Shown here: positions 9,153 to 17,799 of the stretch, piece after piece
Position numbering within the stretch: the stretch's first letter is position 1
Layout of the letters: every line of letters begins with the position of its first letter
The notes under the pieces: generated by a model
Databases searched by the model: none
Seen by the model: only the letters and a program-made list of their open reading frames with translations
Told to the model about the DNA's origin: nothing
Assembly (NCBI GenBank): GCA_965277615.1
Contig: CBDIDG010000004.1
Coordinates: 310,001-374,000, forward strand
Reading direction: 5' to 3'
Source of the DNA: Bog-532 sp965277615
Lineage (GTDB): Bacteria; Actinomycetota; Actinomycetes; Streptosporangiales; Streptosporangiaceae
Length of the DNA: 64,000 nt
Program-made: the position numbers and the translations under genes

Positions 9153-9629
9153 ATGATCATGACAAGTGCATCTCTGGATGAACTGGGCCCCGTCGACTAC
9201 GTCGTCGTCGAGTTCCCGGCCGGGGCCAGCAACTTCACCGGCGAGATGGCAAAGGAGCTGCGCGCCCTGGTCGACTCCAAAACCATCCGCGTGATCGATG
9301 TGCTGATCCTCACCAAGGACGCGGACGGTTCCGTCGAGGCGACGGAGCTGTCCGACGTCGATGAACTGGGGGAGCTGCAGACCATCGAGGCGGAGCTGGC
9401 GGAACTGCTGGCCGCCGATGATGTGGCCCAGCTCGCCGTGGCGATGGAACCGGGGAGCACGGCCGGCGTGCTCATCTGGGAGAACCTGTGGGCCGCGTCG
9501 TTCGCGTCAGCGGCGCGGCGCTCTGGCGGCCAGCTGATCGCCGACGGGCGAATCCCCCTGCAGGCCATCATCGCCTCGATCGAGGCCGATGAAGAAACTG
9601 ATGAAGAAACCGAAACGGCAGGAGACTGA
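9153..9629 (+). CDS. DUF6325 family protein
   Basis: This acidic 158-residue cytosolic protein begins DELGPVDYVVVEFPAG and matches the DUF6325 pattern: a conserved PVDYVVVEFP start, TIRVIDVLILTKDADGSVE in the middle, and AGVLIWENLWA near residue 110. It ends in a Glu-rich tail (EADEETDEETETAGD). Two in-frame ATGs (9153 and 9159) are possible. No enzymatic motif is apparent. It follows the DUF7144 gene by 39 bp and is followed within 3 bp by a tiny basic ORF, so the three appear to be an operon. Function is unknown. Confidence 0.8.
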   Translation: MIMTSASLDELGPVDYVVVEFPAGASNFTGEMAKELRALVDSKTIRVIDVLILTKDADGSVEATELSDVDELGELQTIEAELAELLAADDVAQLAVAMEPGSTAGVLIWENLWAASFASAARRSGGQLIADGRIPLQAIIASIEADEETDEETETAGD

Positions 9630-9631
9630 CT

Positions 9632-9793
9632 ATGCCACTGAGGCCAGCACGGGTCGGAAGAGTCGGCGTCATCCGCGCGCCGGTCGCGAAGACCGCCGTC
9701 GTAGCCCGGGCCGTGACCCCCGGCCGCGCGCCGGTGGCCAGGGCCGCGACCGCGGCCGCGGTGGTCAGGCCCGGGAGGCGCCGCCGAATTTAG
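9632..9793 (+). CDS. Small basic hypothetical protein downstream of DUF6325
   Basis: This reading frame of 53 residues starts at ATG 9632 with GGAG nine bases before it, 2 bp after the DUF6325 stop. The product is Arg/Ala/Val-rich (RVGVIRAPVAKTAVVARAV) and resembles the N-terminal half of the small SHOCT-type proteins that often follow DUF6325 genes. No SHOCT helix follows, because the frame stops at 9793. A neighbouring frame runs on to 9849 with AQAIERAGELGLL, which could be a remnant of the missing tail, but the evidence is thin. It may be a real truncated protein or a decaying gene. Confidence 0.35.
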   Translation: MPLRPARVGRVGVIRAPVAKTAVVARAVTPGRAPVARAATAAAVVRPGRRRRI

Positions 9794-9845
9794 GGTTGTC
9801 CTCACGGGCGCAGGCGATCGAGCGAGCCGGGGAACTGGGGCTCCT

Positions 9846-11663
9846 CTAGGCGCGGCCGGCGGTGGTCAGCTCGGTGCAGAACCGGGCGTATTCGGTCAGC
9901 TCGGCCCCGGCCGGGATGACCACCAGATCACGGGCCACGGCGTCGATGTGGGCCCGCATGGCCGCGGCGATCTGCGCGCGTTCACGGTCGAAGGCGAGGG
10001 TGACCCCGTTCTGGCTGCCGGTGGCGGTAAGCCAGCCCAGCAGCAAAAAGGCGATGACCATGGCCGCGACCCATGGGATCAGGGCGACGCTGCCGACCAG
10101 CTCGGGCGGGTGCTGGCCCATGGCGTGGAAGACTCCGACCACCACGAGCACGCCCATCCAGCCGATCCCGGCAGCGACCAGGGCGACCAGCAGCCACTGC
10201 CAGGCGCAGACCAGGCGCCACCAGGCCGGGATACGGGCCGCGGCGGGCACGCTGTCGCTGATGGCCGCGGTGAGCGCGCCGCTGATGTCGGAGGCGCGGG
10301 ACCGGGCCGCGCTCCGCACCGTGCGCGGCCAGGGATCGGGCAGGGATTCGCTGATCGCTTCGGCGAAGACCGTGATGGCGCTGTCGATCTCGGACTGCTG
10401 GGCGTCCGCGCCGGCCGCGACCGCGATTCGGGCGTCGGCGCTGGCCCGGCTCATGCGGACCGAGCGGACCGGATCCCGGCCCCGCAACCAACCCGAGATG
10501 CGGGCGAACGGCCAGCTCAGGTACCTGGCGGCGTGGATCTCGCGGACATCCTCCAGCGCATCGGTGACGGCGGCCAGGCCGGCCGCGTGGGCCAGCGCGT
10601 CGGCCACGGCCAGCGCCGGGGCGGCCGGGACGCTCTCCAGCGCGGTCCGGGCCGGCGTGGCCTGGCCCGGACCGCCGAGGGCGGCGTCCTCCCACGGCGG
10701 CTTGACCGGGCCGGTGCTTCCGGCTGGCCCGGCCGGGTCGAAGGGCTCGGCCGGGCCGGGGATAGCGGTGGCGATCTCGGCCGCGCGGCGGGCGACCGCG
10801 GCCGGGTCGATCGCGTAGGTATCGAACCGGCCGATGACGCTGTCGATGTCCGCGGCGATGCGGTCGGTGACGGTCTGGCGCGCGGACACCGCACCGGCCA
10901 AGACCTGACGCAGTTCGTCCAGGCCGGCGCCGGTGGCCGCGGAGACCAGCAGGACCCGGGCCTCGCCGTGGCCTTCGGAGTCGAGCAGCCGCCGCAGGTC
11001 TTCCTCGCAGTCGTGCGCCTGCTGCGGCGTGAGCAGGTCGGACTGGTTGAGCACGACCGTGGTCACGGCGGCGTGCCGGCCTAGCTTGGCCAGGAACCGG
11101 TTGTGCACGGCGGCGTCGGCGTACTTCTGCGGGTCCAGGACCCAGACCATCAGGTCGGCCAGGCTGACCAGGCGGTCGACGGCGGTGGCGGCGCCGGCCG
11201 CGACCGAGTCGTGGTCGGGCAGGTCGAGGAGCAGCAGCCCCCTGAGGGTGTCCTCGCCCGCGTCCAGCGCGCTGGCCCGGGCGTAGCGATACCGGCGTTC
11301 CACCCCGAGCCAGTCCAGCAGCGGCGCGGCGCCCTGCATGCCCCACACGCAGGCGTGCGCGCTCCTGGTGGCGGGCCGGGTCACCGCCGAGGGCGAGAAG
11401 TTGGCTCCGGCCAGCGCGTTGAACAGGGACGACTTCCCGCTGCCGGTGCCGCCGGCCAGCGTGACCACGGTGTGCGCGGCGGACAGCTTCAGCCGCTCAC
11501 CGGCCCGCCCGAGCAGGCTCTCGGCCTCGGCGACCAGCTCGGGACTGAACCCGCCCGGTCCACTGCGGCTCTGGGCGATCTCGGTCAGCGCGGTGAGCGC
11601 GGCCAGCCGGGCGGGCAGGTGCGCGCTGGGCAGGCCAGCAAACGGGGGCGCGCTGGTGGTCAC
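9846..11663 (-). CDS. Dynamin-superfamily GTPase with two C-terminal membrane helices
   Basis: This 605-residue protein has a P-loop (VVTLAGGTGSGKSSLFNALA, G71-S78), a switch/G2 region (SAVTRPATRSAHACVW), a G3 DLPDHDS near residue 150, and a G4-like LNQSDLL, so it binds GTP. Two membrane helices lie close together near the C-terminus (WQWLLVALVAAGIGWMGVLVVV and LIPWVAAMVIAFLLLGWL), where bacterial dynamin-like proteins have their membrane insertion. Paired with the gene upstream, it resembles the two-protein dynamin systems of actinomycetes (for example DynA/DynB of Streptomyces sporulation septa), but orthology is not shown here. Its start overlaps the previous stop by 4 bp. Confidence 0.8.
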   Translation of the reverse strand: MTTSAPPFAGLPSAHLPARLAALTALTEIAQSRSGPGGFSPELVAEAESLLGRAGERLKLSAAHTVVTLAGGTGSGKSSLFNALAGANFSPSAVTRPATRSAHACVWGMQGAAPLLDWLGVERRYRYARASALDAGEDTLRGLLLLDLPDHDSVAAGAATAVDRLVSLADLMVWVLDPQKYADAAVHNRFLAKLGRHAAVTTVVLNQSDLLTPQQAHDCEEDLRRLLDSEGHGEARVLLVSAATGAGLDELRQVLAGAVSARQTVTDRIAADIDSVIGRFDTYAIDPAAVARRAAEIATAIPGPAEPFDPAGPAGSTGPVKPPWEDAALGGPGQATPARTALESVPAAPALAVADALAHAAGLAAVTDALEDVREIHAARYLSWPFARISGWLRGRDPVRSVRMSRASADARIAVAAGADAQQSEIDSAITVFAEAISESLPDPWPRTVRSAARSRASDISGALTAAISDSVPAAARIPAWWRLVCAWQWLLVALVAAGIGWMGVLVVVGVFHAMGQHPPELVGSVALIPWVAAMVIAFLLLGWLTATGSQNGVTLAFDRERAQIAAAMRAHIDAVARDLVVIPAGAELTEYARFCTELTTAGRA

Positions 11664-13573
11664 TGCAGCCCCTCGAGCATGAACCCGGCCTGGTACAGCC
11701 GCACTCCCGCCACCTCATCGAAACGGCCCATACTGTCAATGACCTCCGGGAACCGGAGGAGTTCCTCGTCGAGAAGCAAGCGCGCCCTCTCGTTCAGCTC
11801 CGCTCGGGCGGTGCTGAAAATCTCCTGCACCGGCTCCTCGCCGAGCACACCGGTGGCCACCCGCCGCGGCAGCGTCAGGATGTCGCTGTCGTCGGACGGC
11901 TTGGCGGCGTGGCTGCCAATCGCGCCCTCGCCGAGGATCGCGAGCACGGTGACGAGGGTCAGCGTATCGTCGTCCAGCCCGGCTGACACGGAGGACCGGC
12001 CGGGCCCGCGTTTTTGCTGCACGGCCTCGCGCACCAGCCGCAGCACGTGGTCCTGCCAGGTGCTGATGGCCCGCGACACCCGGTCCGGCAGGTCGGCCGA
12101 GGACTTGGCCAGGTTCAGCTCCTGCAGCCCGGCGTTCGTCCCGTCGCCGAACACCGACGCGAACAGCCGGTCGGCTCGCTGGCCGGTGGACTGCTGCTCG
12201 GTCGCGTTGGCCAGCATGACCGACCCGGCCGGGTCGTCCCGCCACTGGCGCTCGGCGTCCTCCGAGGCCCGGTCGGCGGCGGTCACGATCACGGCTTCCA
12301 GGGCCGAGCGGAGCGCGGACCGCAGCGCGGTCGATCGTTCCGGGGCCTGGCGCTTACGGGCCCGCTTGCCCTGCCGCGGCGGCTTGCGGGTCCGCAACGT
12401 CCGGGTCAGGTCACCGGTGACGACCAGGTCCTGCCAGCGGGCCTGGACTTCCCCGCGCAGCAGTTCGCCGTCGCGGAAGGCCTTTTCCACGGTGCCGAGC
12501 GCCCGCCGGTACGGGTCTTGGGCCTGGTCGCGCAGGCGGGTGCGGACGGCCAGCTGGCCTTCGGCCGCCGCGGCCAGCGCCGGGACCCGGGTGCGGAAGG
12601 TGTCCATCACCCCGGCCATGGTCTGGGTCAGCACCGCGACCCGGCGTTCCTCGCGGCGGCTGGTGTCGGTCAGGAAGGCGCGGATCTGCTCAAATGCCTC
12701 CGGCGGCAGCATGCCCCCGGCCACCCGGGTCTCCGGGATCACGAACCGGTCGGCCGCGTCGATGGCGTTGGCGTCCAGCATCGCGGCGAAGTGCGCGACC
12801 AGTTCGGCCCGGGCTCCGGACGGGACCCGGGACAGCACGATGCCGAGCGACGCGCCCCGGTCCCGGGCGTGCTGCAGCACCTGCCAGACCGGCGCGTCGG
12901 CGTAGCGGCTGGCCGAGGTGACGAACAGCCACAGGTCGGAGGCGTCCAGGAACTGGTAGGCGAACTCGTGGTGAGCCTGGACCACGGAGTCGATGTCCGG
13001 GGTGTCCAGCAGCGCGAACCCTTTGGGCATGGCCTCACTGGAGGCCAGCACCAGCAGGCCGTCGCGGCCGGGCCGGGCCAGGCCCTCCTGCCGGACCCGG
13101 GGCAGGCTGGGGAGGAAGTTGTTCTCCGCGAACCAGTCGGCGTCTTCCGGGTGGCAGGCCAGCACCGGGCTGTTGGTCGTCGGCCGGCGCACCCCGGTCG
13201 CGCTGACCGGCTGGCCGACGATGCTGTTGACCAGCGTCGACTTGCCGGCGCCGGTGGAGCCGACCACGGCGACCAGGATCGGGGCGTTGGACCGGCGCAG
13301 CCGCGGCAGCAGGTAGTCCTCGATCTGGCTGAGCAGCTTGACCCGTTCCGCCTTGACCTCGGCCAGATCCGGGGTGTCGAACAGCAGCGGCACCGCGGCG
13401 ACGCGTTTACGCAGGTTGACCAGGGCACCCTCGAGAGCCTGGGCGTTCAGCCGGATGTGCGGCTCGGCCGGTGAGTCCTCGGGCGGCTCGATGAGGTCCT
13501 TGACCGCGGCGGGCTGATCCGGCGCGGCATGTCTGGGCGCAGGCGACTCCTGCGGGACCGATGGGGGGGTCAC
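11660..13573 (-). CDS. Dynamin-superfamily GTPase, first gene of the pair
   Basis: This 637-residue GTPase has a P-loop VVGSTGAGKSTLVNSIVG near residue 105, a G2-type segment (TGVRRPTTNSPVLACHPED), and G3 LLDTPDIDSV. A long helical region rich in Arg/Ala follows, as in dynamin-family stalks. No clear membrane helix is visible, which complements its membrane-anchored partner encoded next. The GTG start at 13573 overlaps the cobA stop in a GTGA, so its translation is probably coupled to the cobalamin operon. Its own stop overlaps the next start by 4 bp. A role in membrane remodelling or septation is inferred from family only. Confidence 0.8.
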   Translation of the reverse strand: MTPPSVPQESPAPRHAAPDQPAAVKDLIEPPEDSPAEPHIRLNAQALEGALVNLRKRVAAVPLLFDTPDLAEVKAERVKLLSQIEDYLLPRLRRSNAPILVAVVGSTGAGKSTLVNSIVGQPVSATGVRRPTTNSPVLACHPEDADWFAENNFLPSLPRVRQEGLARPGRDGLLVLASSEAMPKGFALLDTPDIDSVVQAHHEFAYQFLDASDLWLFVTSASRYADAPVWQVLQHARDRGASLGIVLSRVPSGARAELVAHFAAMLDANAIDAADRFVIPETRVAGGMLPPEAFEQIRAFLTDTSRREERRVAVLTQTMAGVMDTFRTRVPALAAAAEGQLAVRTRLRDQAQDPYRRALGTVEKAFRDGELLRGEVQARWQDLVVTGDLTRTLRTRKPPRQGKRARKRQAPERSTALRSALRSALEAVIVTAADRASEDAERQWRDDPAGSVMLANATEQQSTGQRADRLFASVFGDGTNAGLQELNLAKSSADLPDRVSRAISTWQDHVLRLVREAVQQKRGPGRSSVSAGLDDDTLTLVTVLAILGEGAIGSHAAKPSDDSDILTLPRRVATGVLGEEPVQEIFSTARAELNERARLLLDEELLRFPEVIDSMGRFDEVAGVRLYQAGFMLEGLQ

Positions 13574-14829
13574 GCCAGGCTCGTCCCGGTCGTGGCGGGC
13601 ATGCGCTGCACGAGCTCGGCTATCTCGGCTGCGACGTTCACGACCTCCCCTATCACGACCACGGCCGGCGGCCGGATCCCATCTTCGGCCACGCTGGCCG
13701 CGACGGTGTCCAGCGTTGCCACAATTGTGCGCTGAGTAGGCAGAGTACCGTCCGCAATCACCGAAACGGGTGTCTGGCCGGAACGGCCATTATGGATCAG
13801 GGTCTCGGCGACCGCGGCGAGCCGTTCTACCGCCATGAGCAGGATCAATGTGCCCTGCAGGGCGGCCAGCGCGGGCCAGTCCACGGTGGACCGCGGGTCG
13901 CCCGGTGGCACGTGCACCGAGACCACGCTGAACTCCTGGGCGACACCACGGTGGGTGACGGGCACGTTGGCCGCGGCCGGGACGGCGACCGCGCTGGTGA
14001 TGCCGGGGACCACCGTGACCGGGACGCCGGCCTGCAGGCAGGCGATGACCTCCTCGGCGCCGCGGCCGAACACGTACGGGTCGCCGCCCTTGAGCCGGAC
14101 CACGAACTTCCCGGCCTGGGCGCGGGTGATCAGGGCCGCGTTGATGTGCTCCTGGGCGACCGAGCGGCCGTAGGGGATCTTGGCCACGTCGACGATCTCG
14201 ACGTCGGGGGGCAGCTCGTCGAGCACGGAGCGCGGGGCGAGCCGGTCGGTGACCACCACGTCGGCCTCGGCCAGCAGCTGGCGGCCGCGCACGGTGATCA
14301 GGCCGGGGTCGCCTGGGCCGCCGCCGACCAGGGCCACCCCGGACCGGTGCTGGCGGCCGCGCCGGGCGCCGACGGTGCCGGACTGCAGGCCGGTCACGAT
14401 GGCGTCGCGCAGGCCGGCGCTGTGCCGCGGGTCGCCGCTGAGCACGCCGACCTGGACGTCGCCGGCCAGCCCGGAGGCCGGAGTCCACACCGGCGAGCGA
14501 TGGGCGTCGTCGGCCCGGATGGACCAGATCCGGTGCTGCTCGGCTTCGGCCACGATGGCCTCGTTGGCGGCCGGGTCATCGGTGCAGGCGCAGACCAGCC
14601 AGGCGCCGGCCGTGTCCCCCGGTGAGAACGGGCGGCGCGCCCACTCGATCCGGCCGGACTGGGCCAGGTCCTCCAGCGAGCCGGTGACCTCAGGCGAGAC
14701 CAGGAACACGGCGGCGCCCGCGTCGAGCAGGGCGGGTACCCGCCGCCCGGCCACAGCGCCGCCGCCGGCCACGAGCACGCGCCGGCCGGCCAGCCGCAGC
14801 CCCAGCAGGTACGGACGGCCGTCAGCCAT
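13570..14829 (-). CDS. cobA: Siroheme synthase-like uroporphyrinogen-III C-methyltransferase with precorrin-2 dehydrogenase domain
   Basis: This 419-residue fusion makes precorrin-2 and can take it to sirohydrochlorin. Residues ~10-150 are a Rossmann-type precorrin-2 dehydrogenase/ferrochelatase domain (VLVAGGGAVAGRRVPALLDAG). Residues ~165-400 are a SAM-dependent uroporphyrinogen-III methyltransferase with GGGPGDPGLITVRG, VVTDRLAP and VVRLKGGDPYVFGRGAEE. The order matches CysG-like proteins. A GGGAG lies ~8 bases ahead of the ATG. There is a 41-bp gap from the bluB-cobT gene, the longest break in this operon, and the stop overlaps the GTPase start by 4 bp. It supplies substrate both for siroheme and for the Cob enzymes encoded upstream. 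Confidence 0.92.
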   Translation of the reverse strand: MADGRPYLLGLRLAGRRVLVAGGGAVAGRRVPALLDAGAAVFLVSPEVTGSLEDLAQSGRIEWARRPFSPGDTAGAWLVCACTDDPAANEAIVAEAEQHRIWSIRADDAHRSPVWTPASGLAGDVQVGVLSGDPRHSAGLRDAIVTGLQSGTVGARRGRQHRSGVALVGGGPGDPGLITVRGRQLLAEADVVVTDRLAPRSVLDELPPDVEIVDVAKIPYGRSVAQEHINAALITRAQAGKFVVRLKGGDPYVFGRGAEEVIACLQAGVPVTVVPGITSAVAVPAAANVPVTHRGVAQEFSVVSVHVPPGDPRSTVDWPALAALQGTLILLMAVERLAAVAETLIHNGRSGQTPVSVIADGTLPTQRTIVATLDTVAASVAEDGIRPPAVVVIGEVVNVAAEIAELVQRMPATTGTSLA

Positions 14830-14870
14830 CGTCGTGGCTCCCGGTCAGCACCTGTCCCGCTCCTTGATGG

Positions 14871-16631
14871 TTACGATTTGTCGCTGACGCCGGCCGAGTC
14901 GAACGTCGCCACGTCGCGCAGGGCCCGAGCCGCGCTCTGGACCAGGGGCAACGCCAGCACGGCACCGGTGCCCTCACCCAGCCGCAGATCGAGGTCCACC
15001 AGTGGCCGCAGCCTCAAGTGACCAAGCGTAGCGGCATGCCCGGGCTCGGTACTGCGATGGCCCGCCAGGCAGGCGACCACCGCGTCCGGCGCGATCGCGA
15101 CCGCGGCCAGGGCGGCCGCGCCGGCGATCACCCCGTCCAGGATGACCGGCACCCGCAAGGCCGCGGCGGCCAGGATGAACCCGGCCAGGGCGGCGTGCTC
15201 GAAGCCGCCGAACGCGGCCAGCACGCCGACCGGATCGGCCGGGTCGGGCTGGTGCCGGGCCAGCCCCTGCCGGATCGCGGCCACCTTCCTGGCCTGCCCG
15301 TCCGCGTCCGAGCCGGCTCCCGCACCGGTGACCATGGTGGGGTCGAGACCGGTAAAGGCGCAGATCAGGGCGGCCGAGGCGGTGGTGTTGGCGATACCCA
15401 TGTCCCCGGTGACCAGGCACCGGTTGCCCGCCGCGACCAGGTCGCGGGCCACGTCAAGGCCGGCCTCCAGCGCCCGGTGGGCCTGGTCGCGGGTCATGGC
15501 CGGGCCCTGAGTGAAGTCGGCGGTGCCCCGGCCCACCTTGCGGGGCAGCAGGCCCGGCGCGGGATCCAGGTCAGCCGCGACCCCCACGTCGACCACGACC
15601 ACTTCGGCCCCGGCCTGGGCCGCGAAGCTGTTGACTACCGCTCCCCCGGCCAGGAAGTTGGCCACCATCTGGGCCGTCACCTCCTGCGGCCAGGGGCTGA
15701 CCCCCTGGGCGTGCACCCCATGGTCCCCGGCGAAGACCGCCACCGCAGCCGGCTCGGGCAGCGGCGGCGGGCACTGCCCGGCCAGGCCGGCCAGCCGGAC
15801 CGAGACGTCCTCCAGCACGCCGAGCGAGCCGCGCGGCTTGGTCATCCGGTCCTGGCGGTCCCGGGCCGCCGCCATGGCCTCGTCGTCGAGCGGGCCGATC
15901 GCGGCCACCACCTCGTCCAGCAGGCGCACCGGTGGTTCGCCCGGCAGCCCGCGGCGGCCGAACTCCCCCGCGTGCACGGCCCAGGACACCGGGCGGCGCC
16001 GGGCCCAGCCGGTGGCGGCGAGCTCGGGTTCGGACCCGAACTCGCGCACGTAGCCCAGGCACAGGTAGGCGACGACCTCCAGGTGCGCGGGCAGCCCCAG
16101 CTCGGCGGCCAGGTCCCGCGGGCCGAAGAAGGAGACCCAGCCGACACCGAGGCCTTCGGCCCGGGCCGCCAGCCAGAGGTTGGAGATGGCCAGCACGCTG
16201 GAGAACCCGGCCGTCTCGGGCTGGCTGTGACGTCCCAGCGTGTGCCGGCCACCCCGGGTCGGGTCGCAGGTGATGGCCAGGTTGACCGGGGTGTCGAGGA
16301 TCGACTCGACCTTCAGGGCGCCGAACGCGCGCGCCCGGGCGGCCGGCAGCCCGGCCGCGTACTGGTCCCGGTTGCGCCGGGCCAGCGCGGCGACGCGCTC
16401 GCGCTGGGCCCGGTCGGTGATGACGATGAAGTCCCAGGGCTGGGAGAAGCCCACCGACGGGGCCTGGTGGGCGGCGGCCAGCAGCCGGGCCAGCACGTCG
16501 TCCGGTACCGGGTCCGGCAGGAAGCCCTGGCGCACGTCGCGGCGCTCGGCGATGACCCGGTAGACGGCGGCGCGCTGGTCGTCGGGGTACGGGAGCGCAC
16601 GCTCGGGCTGATCACCGGTGGAGGGGCTCAT
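14871..16631 (-). CDS. BluB-CobT fusion: 5,6-dimethylbenzimidazole synthase / nicotinate-nucleotide-DMB phosphoribosyltransferase
   Basis: This 586-residue protein joins two consecutive steps of lower-ligand synthesis. Residues ~15-220 are a flavin nitroreductase-fold BluB domain (AAVYRVIAERRDVRQGFLPD, HQAPSVGFSQPWDFIVI, LGVGWVSFF), which makes 5,6-dimethylbenzimidazole from FMNH2 and oxygen. Residues ~240-580 are CobT (RMTKPRGSLGVLEDVSVRLA, VFAGDHGVHAQGVSPWP, TGDMGIANTTASAAL), which joins the base to ribose phosphate. I place the start at ATG 16631, which has AGGAG just upstream. A longer frame to 16703 would run into cobC coding sequence. The gene overlaps the end of cobC by 20 bp. Confidence 0.93.
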   Translation of the reverse strand: MSPSTGDQPERALPYPDDQRAAVYRVIAERRDVRQGFLPDPVPDDVLARLLAAAHQAPSVGFSQPWDFIVITDRAQRERVAALARRNRDQYAAGLPAARARAFGALKVESILDTPVNLAITCDPTRGGRHTLGRHSQPETAGFSSVLAISNLWLAARAEGLGVGWVSFFGPRDLAAELGLPAHLEVVAYLCLGYVREFGSEPELAATGWARRRPVSWAVHAGEFGRRGLPGEPPVRLLDEVVAAIGPLDDEAMAAARDRQDRMTKPRGSLGVLEDVSVRLAGLAGQCPPPLPEPAAVAVFAGDHGVHAQGVSPWPQEVTAQMVANFLAGGAVVNSFAAQAGAEVVVVDVGVAADLDPAPGLLPRKVGRGTADFTQGPAMTRDQAHRALEAGLDVARDLVAAGNRCLVTGDMGIANTTASAALICAFTGLDPTMVTGAGAGSDADGQARKVAAIRQGLARHQPDPADPVGVLAAFGGFEHAALAGFILAAAALRVPVILDGVIAGAAALAAVAIAPDAVVACLAGHRSTEPGHAATLGHLRLRPLVDLDLRLGEGTGAVLALPLVQSAARALRDVATFDSAGVSDKS

Positions 16632-17799
16632 GGGTCTCCTTGCTGATGGCATCGAGGACGCGGGCCAGGGCGGCCACGAACCGGTCGTTGGTGGCGCGGT
16701 CACGAACCGCGATGCGGAGCCAGCCGGGCCCCAGGCCCGGGAACGTGTCGCCCCGGCGGACCGCGAAACCGGCCTGGCGCAGGCGCTCGCGGACGGTGGG
16801 GCCGGAGGCGGGGGCGGTTGAGCCGGAGGCGGCGGAGAGGCCGGCTGGCTGGGCCGGGCCGGAGGCTGCTTCGACCGCAGGAGTTGACGCGGGGAGAGGA
16901 GACCCTATTTTAATCAAAATAAAAGACGCGCAGGCGCCTGGAGTCACCGTCACGCCTGGAAGTTCCGATAGGCGGCGTACGAGGTGCTCGCGCTCGGTGG
17001 CCAGGCCGGCCGCCCAGGCAGCCGCTTCGGCGGTGGCGCCTTGGTCGGAGCAGGCTACGACGGCGGCCAGGGCGGGGCCGGACACGGCCCACGGCGGGCG
17101 GGGGCGGCCCAGGGTCTGCACGTCGGCTGGGGTGGCGAGCAGGTAACCGGCGCGCAGGCCGGCCAGGCCCCAGGTCTTGGTCAGGCTGCGCACCACGATC
17201 AGGCCGGGCACGTCGCGCGCCGCGGCCAGGCTCTCCGGCTCCCCGGGCACGCAGTCGGCGAAGGCCTCGTCCACGACGAGCGTCCGGCCGGGGCGGGCCA
17301 GGGCCCGGATCGTGTCCGCCGGGTGCAGGACCGAGGTCGGGTTGGTGGGGTTGCCCACGATGACGAGATCAGCTTCGGCCGGGATGGCCCCGGGGCCGAG
17401 CTGGAAGGGCGGCGGGAGGATGGCTCGTTCGACCCGATGACCGGCGGCCCGCAGCGCCGCTTCCGGCTCGGTGAACTGGGGGTGGACGACCACGGCGCGG
17501 CGCGGGCGGAAGGCCCGGGCGATCAGGGTGAACGCCTCGGCCGCGCCCGCGGTGACCAGCACCTCGGACGGCGTGCGGCCGTGCCGGCGGGCGACGGCCT
17601 CGGTGGCGGCGGCCGGGTCGGGGTAGGCCGCGATGTCGTCGGTGGCGGCGCGGATGACCTCCCGCAGCCAGCGTGGCGGGGTACCGGGGCGGACGTTCAC
17701 GGCCAGGTCAACCAGACCGTCAGCCAGCTCGCGGTCGCCGTGAAAGTCCAGGTCGGGCTGCTCGGGCTGGTCAGGCTGGTCAGGCTGGTCAGGCGCCAT
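16612..17799 (-). CDS. cobC: CobC-like PLP-dependent aminotransferase (Rv2231c family)
   Basis: This 395-residue fold-type I PLP enzyme is related to HisC and to CobC/CobD, which make aminopropanol phosphate by decarboxylating threonine phosphate. Key features are VTAGAAEAFTLIARAFRP, the substrate/PLP region VIVGNPTNPTSV, DEAFADCVPGE and the Schiff-base lysine in SLTKTWGLAGLRAGYL. The N-terminus carries a DQP repeat. A low-complexity Pro/Ala/Ser insert (~residues 300-335) interrupts the C-terminal domain after SFILIKIG, a stretch spelled with AT-rich codons. In actinobacteria this product is annotated as Rv2231c-family CobC, and whether it is a decarboxylase or an aminotransferase cannot be decided here. 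It overlaps cbiX by 11 bp. Confidence 0.85.
   Translation of the reverse strand: MAPDQPDQPDQPEQPDLDFHGDRELADGLVDLAVNVRPGTPPRWLREVIRAATDDIAAYPDPAAATEAVARRHGRTPSEVLVTAGAAEAFTLIARAFRPRRAVVVHPQFTEPEAALRAAGHRVERAILPPPFQLGPGAIPAEADLVIVGNPTNPTSVLHPADTIRALARPGRTLVVDEAFADCVPGEPESLAAARDVPGLIVVRSLTKTWGLAGLRAGYLLATPADVQTLGRPRPPWAVSGPALAAVVACSDQGATAEAAAWAAGLATEREHLVRRLSELPGVTVTPGACASFILIKIGSPLPASTPAVEAASGPAQPAGLSAASGSTAPASGPTVRERLRQAGFAVRRGDTFPGLGPGWLRIAVRDRATNDRFVAALARVLDAISKETHEPLHR
16906..16926. other. AT-rich patch inside cobC
   Basis: About 20 consecutive bases contain almost only A and T (TATTTTAATCAAAATAAAAG) in the middle of ~70% GC coding sequence. Read on the coding (minus) strand it spells Phe-Ile-Leu-Ile-Lys-Ile with ATT, TTG, AAA and ATA codons, which neighbouring genes avoid. 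ATTTT-AATC-AAAAT is a small inverted repeat. It could be a pause site, an internal promoter element or imported sequence. Confidence 0.6.

Noticed and set aside
9632..9849. Frameshifted SHOCT-type gene
   Set aside because: The possible tail (AQAIERAGELGLL) is too short and too weakly similar to claim a frameshift; it is mentioned only in the small ORF entry.
12014..13474. Long plus-strand open frame of about 486 codons opposite a GTPase gene
   Set aside because: It is antisense to a gene with clear GTPase motifs and has no domain of its own.
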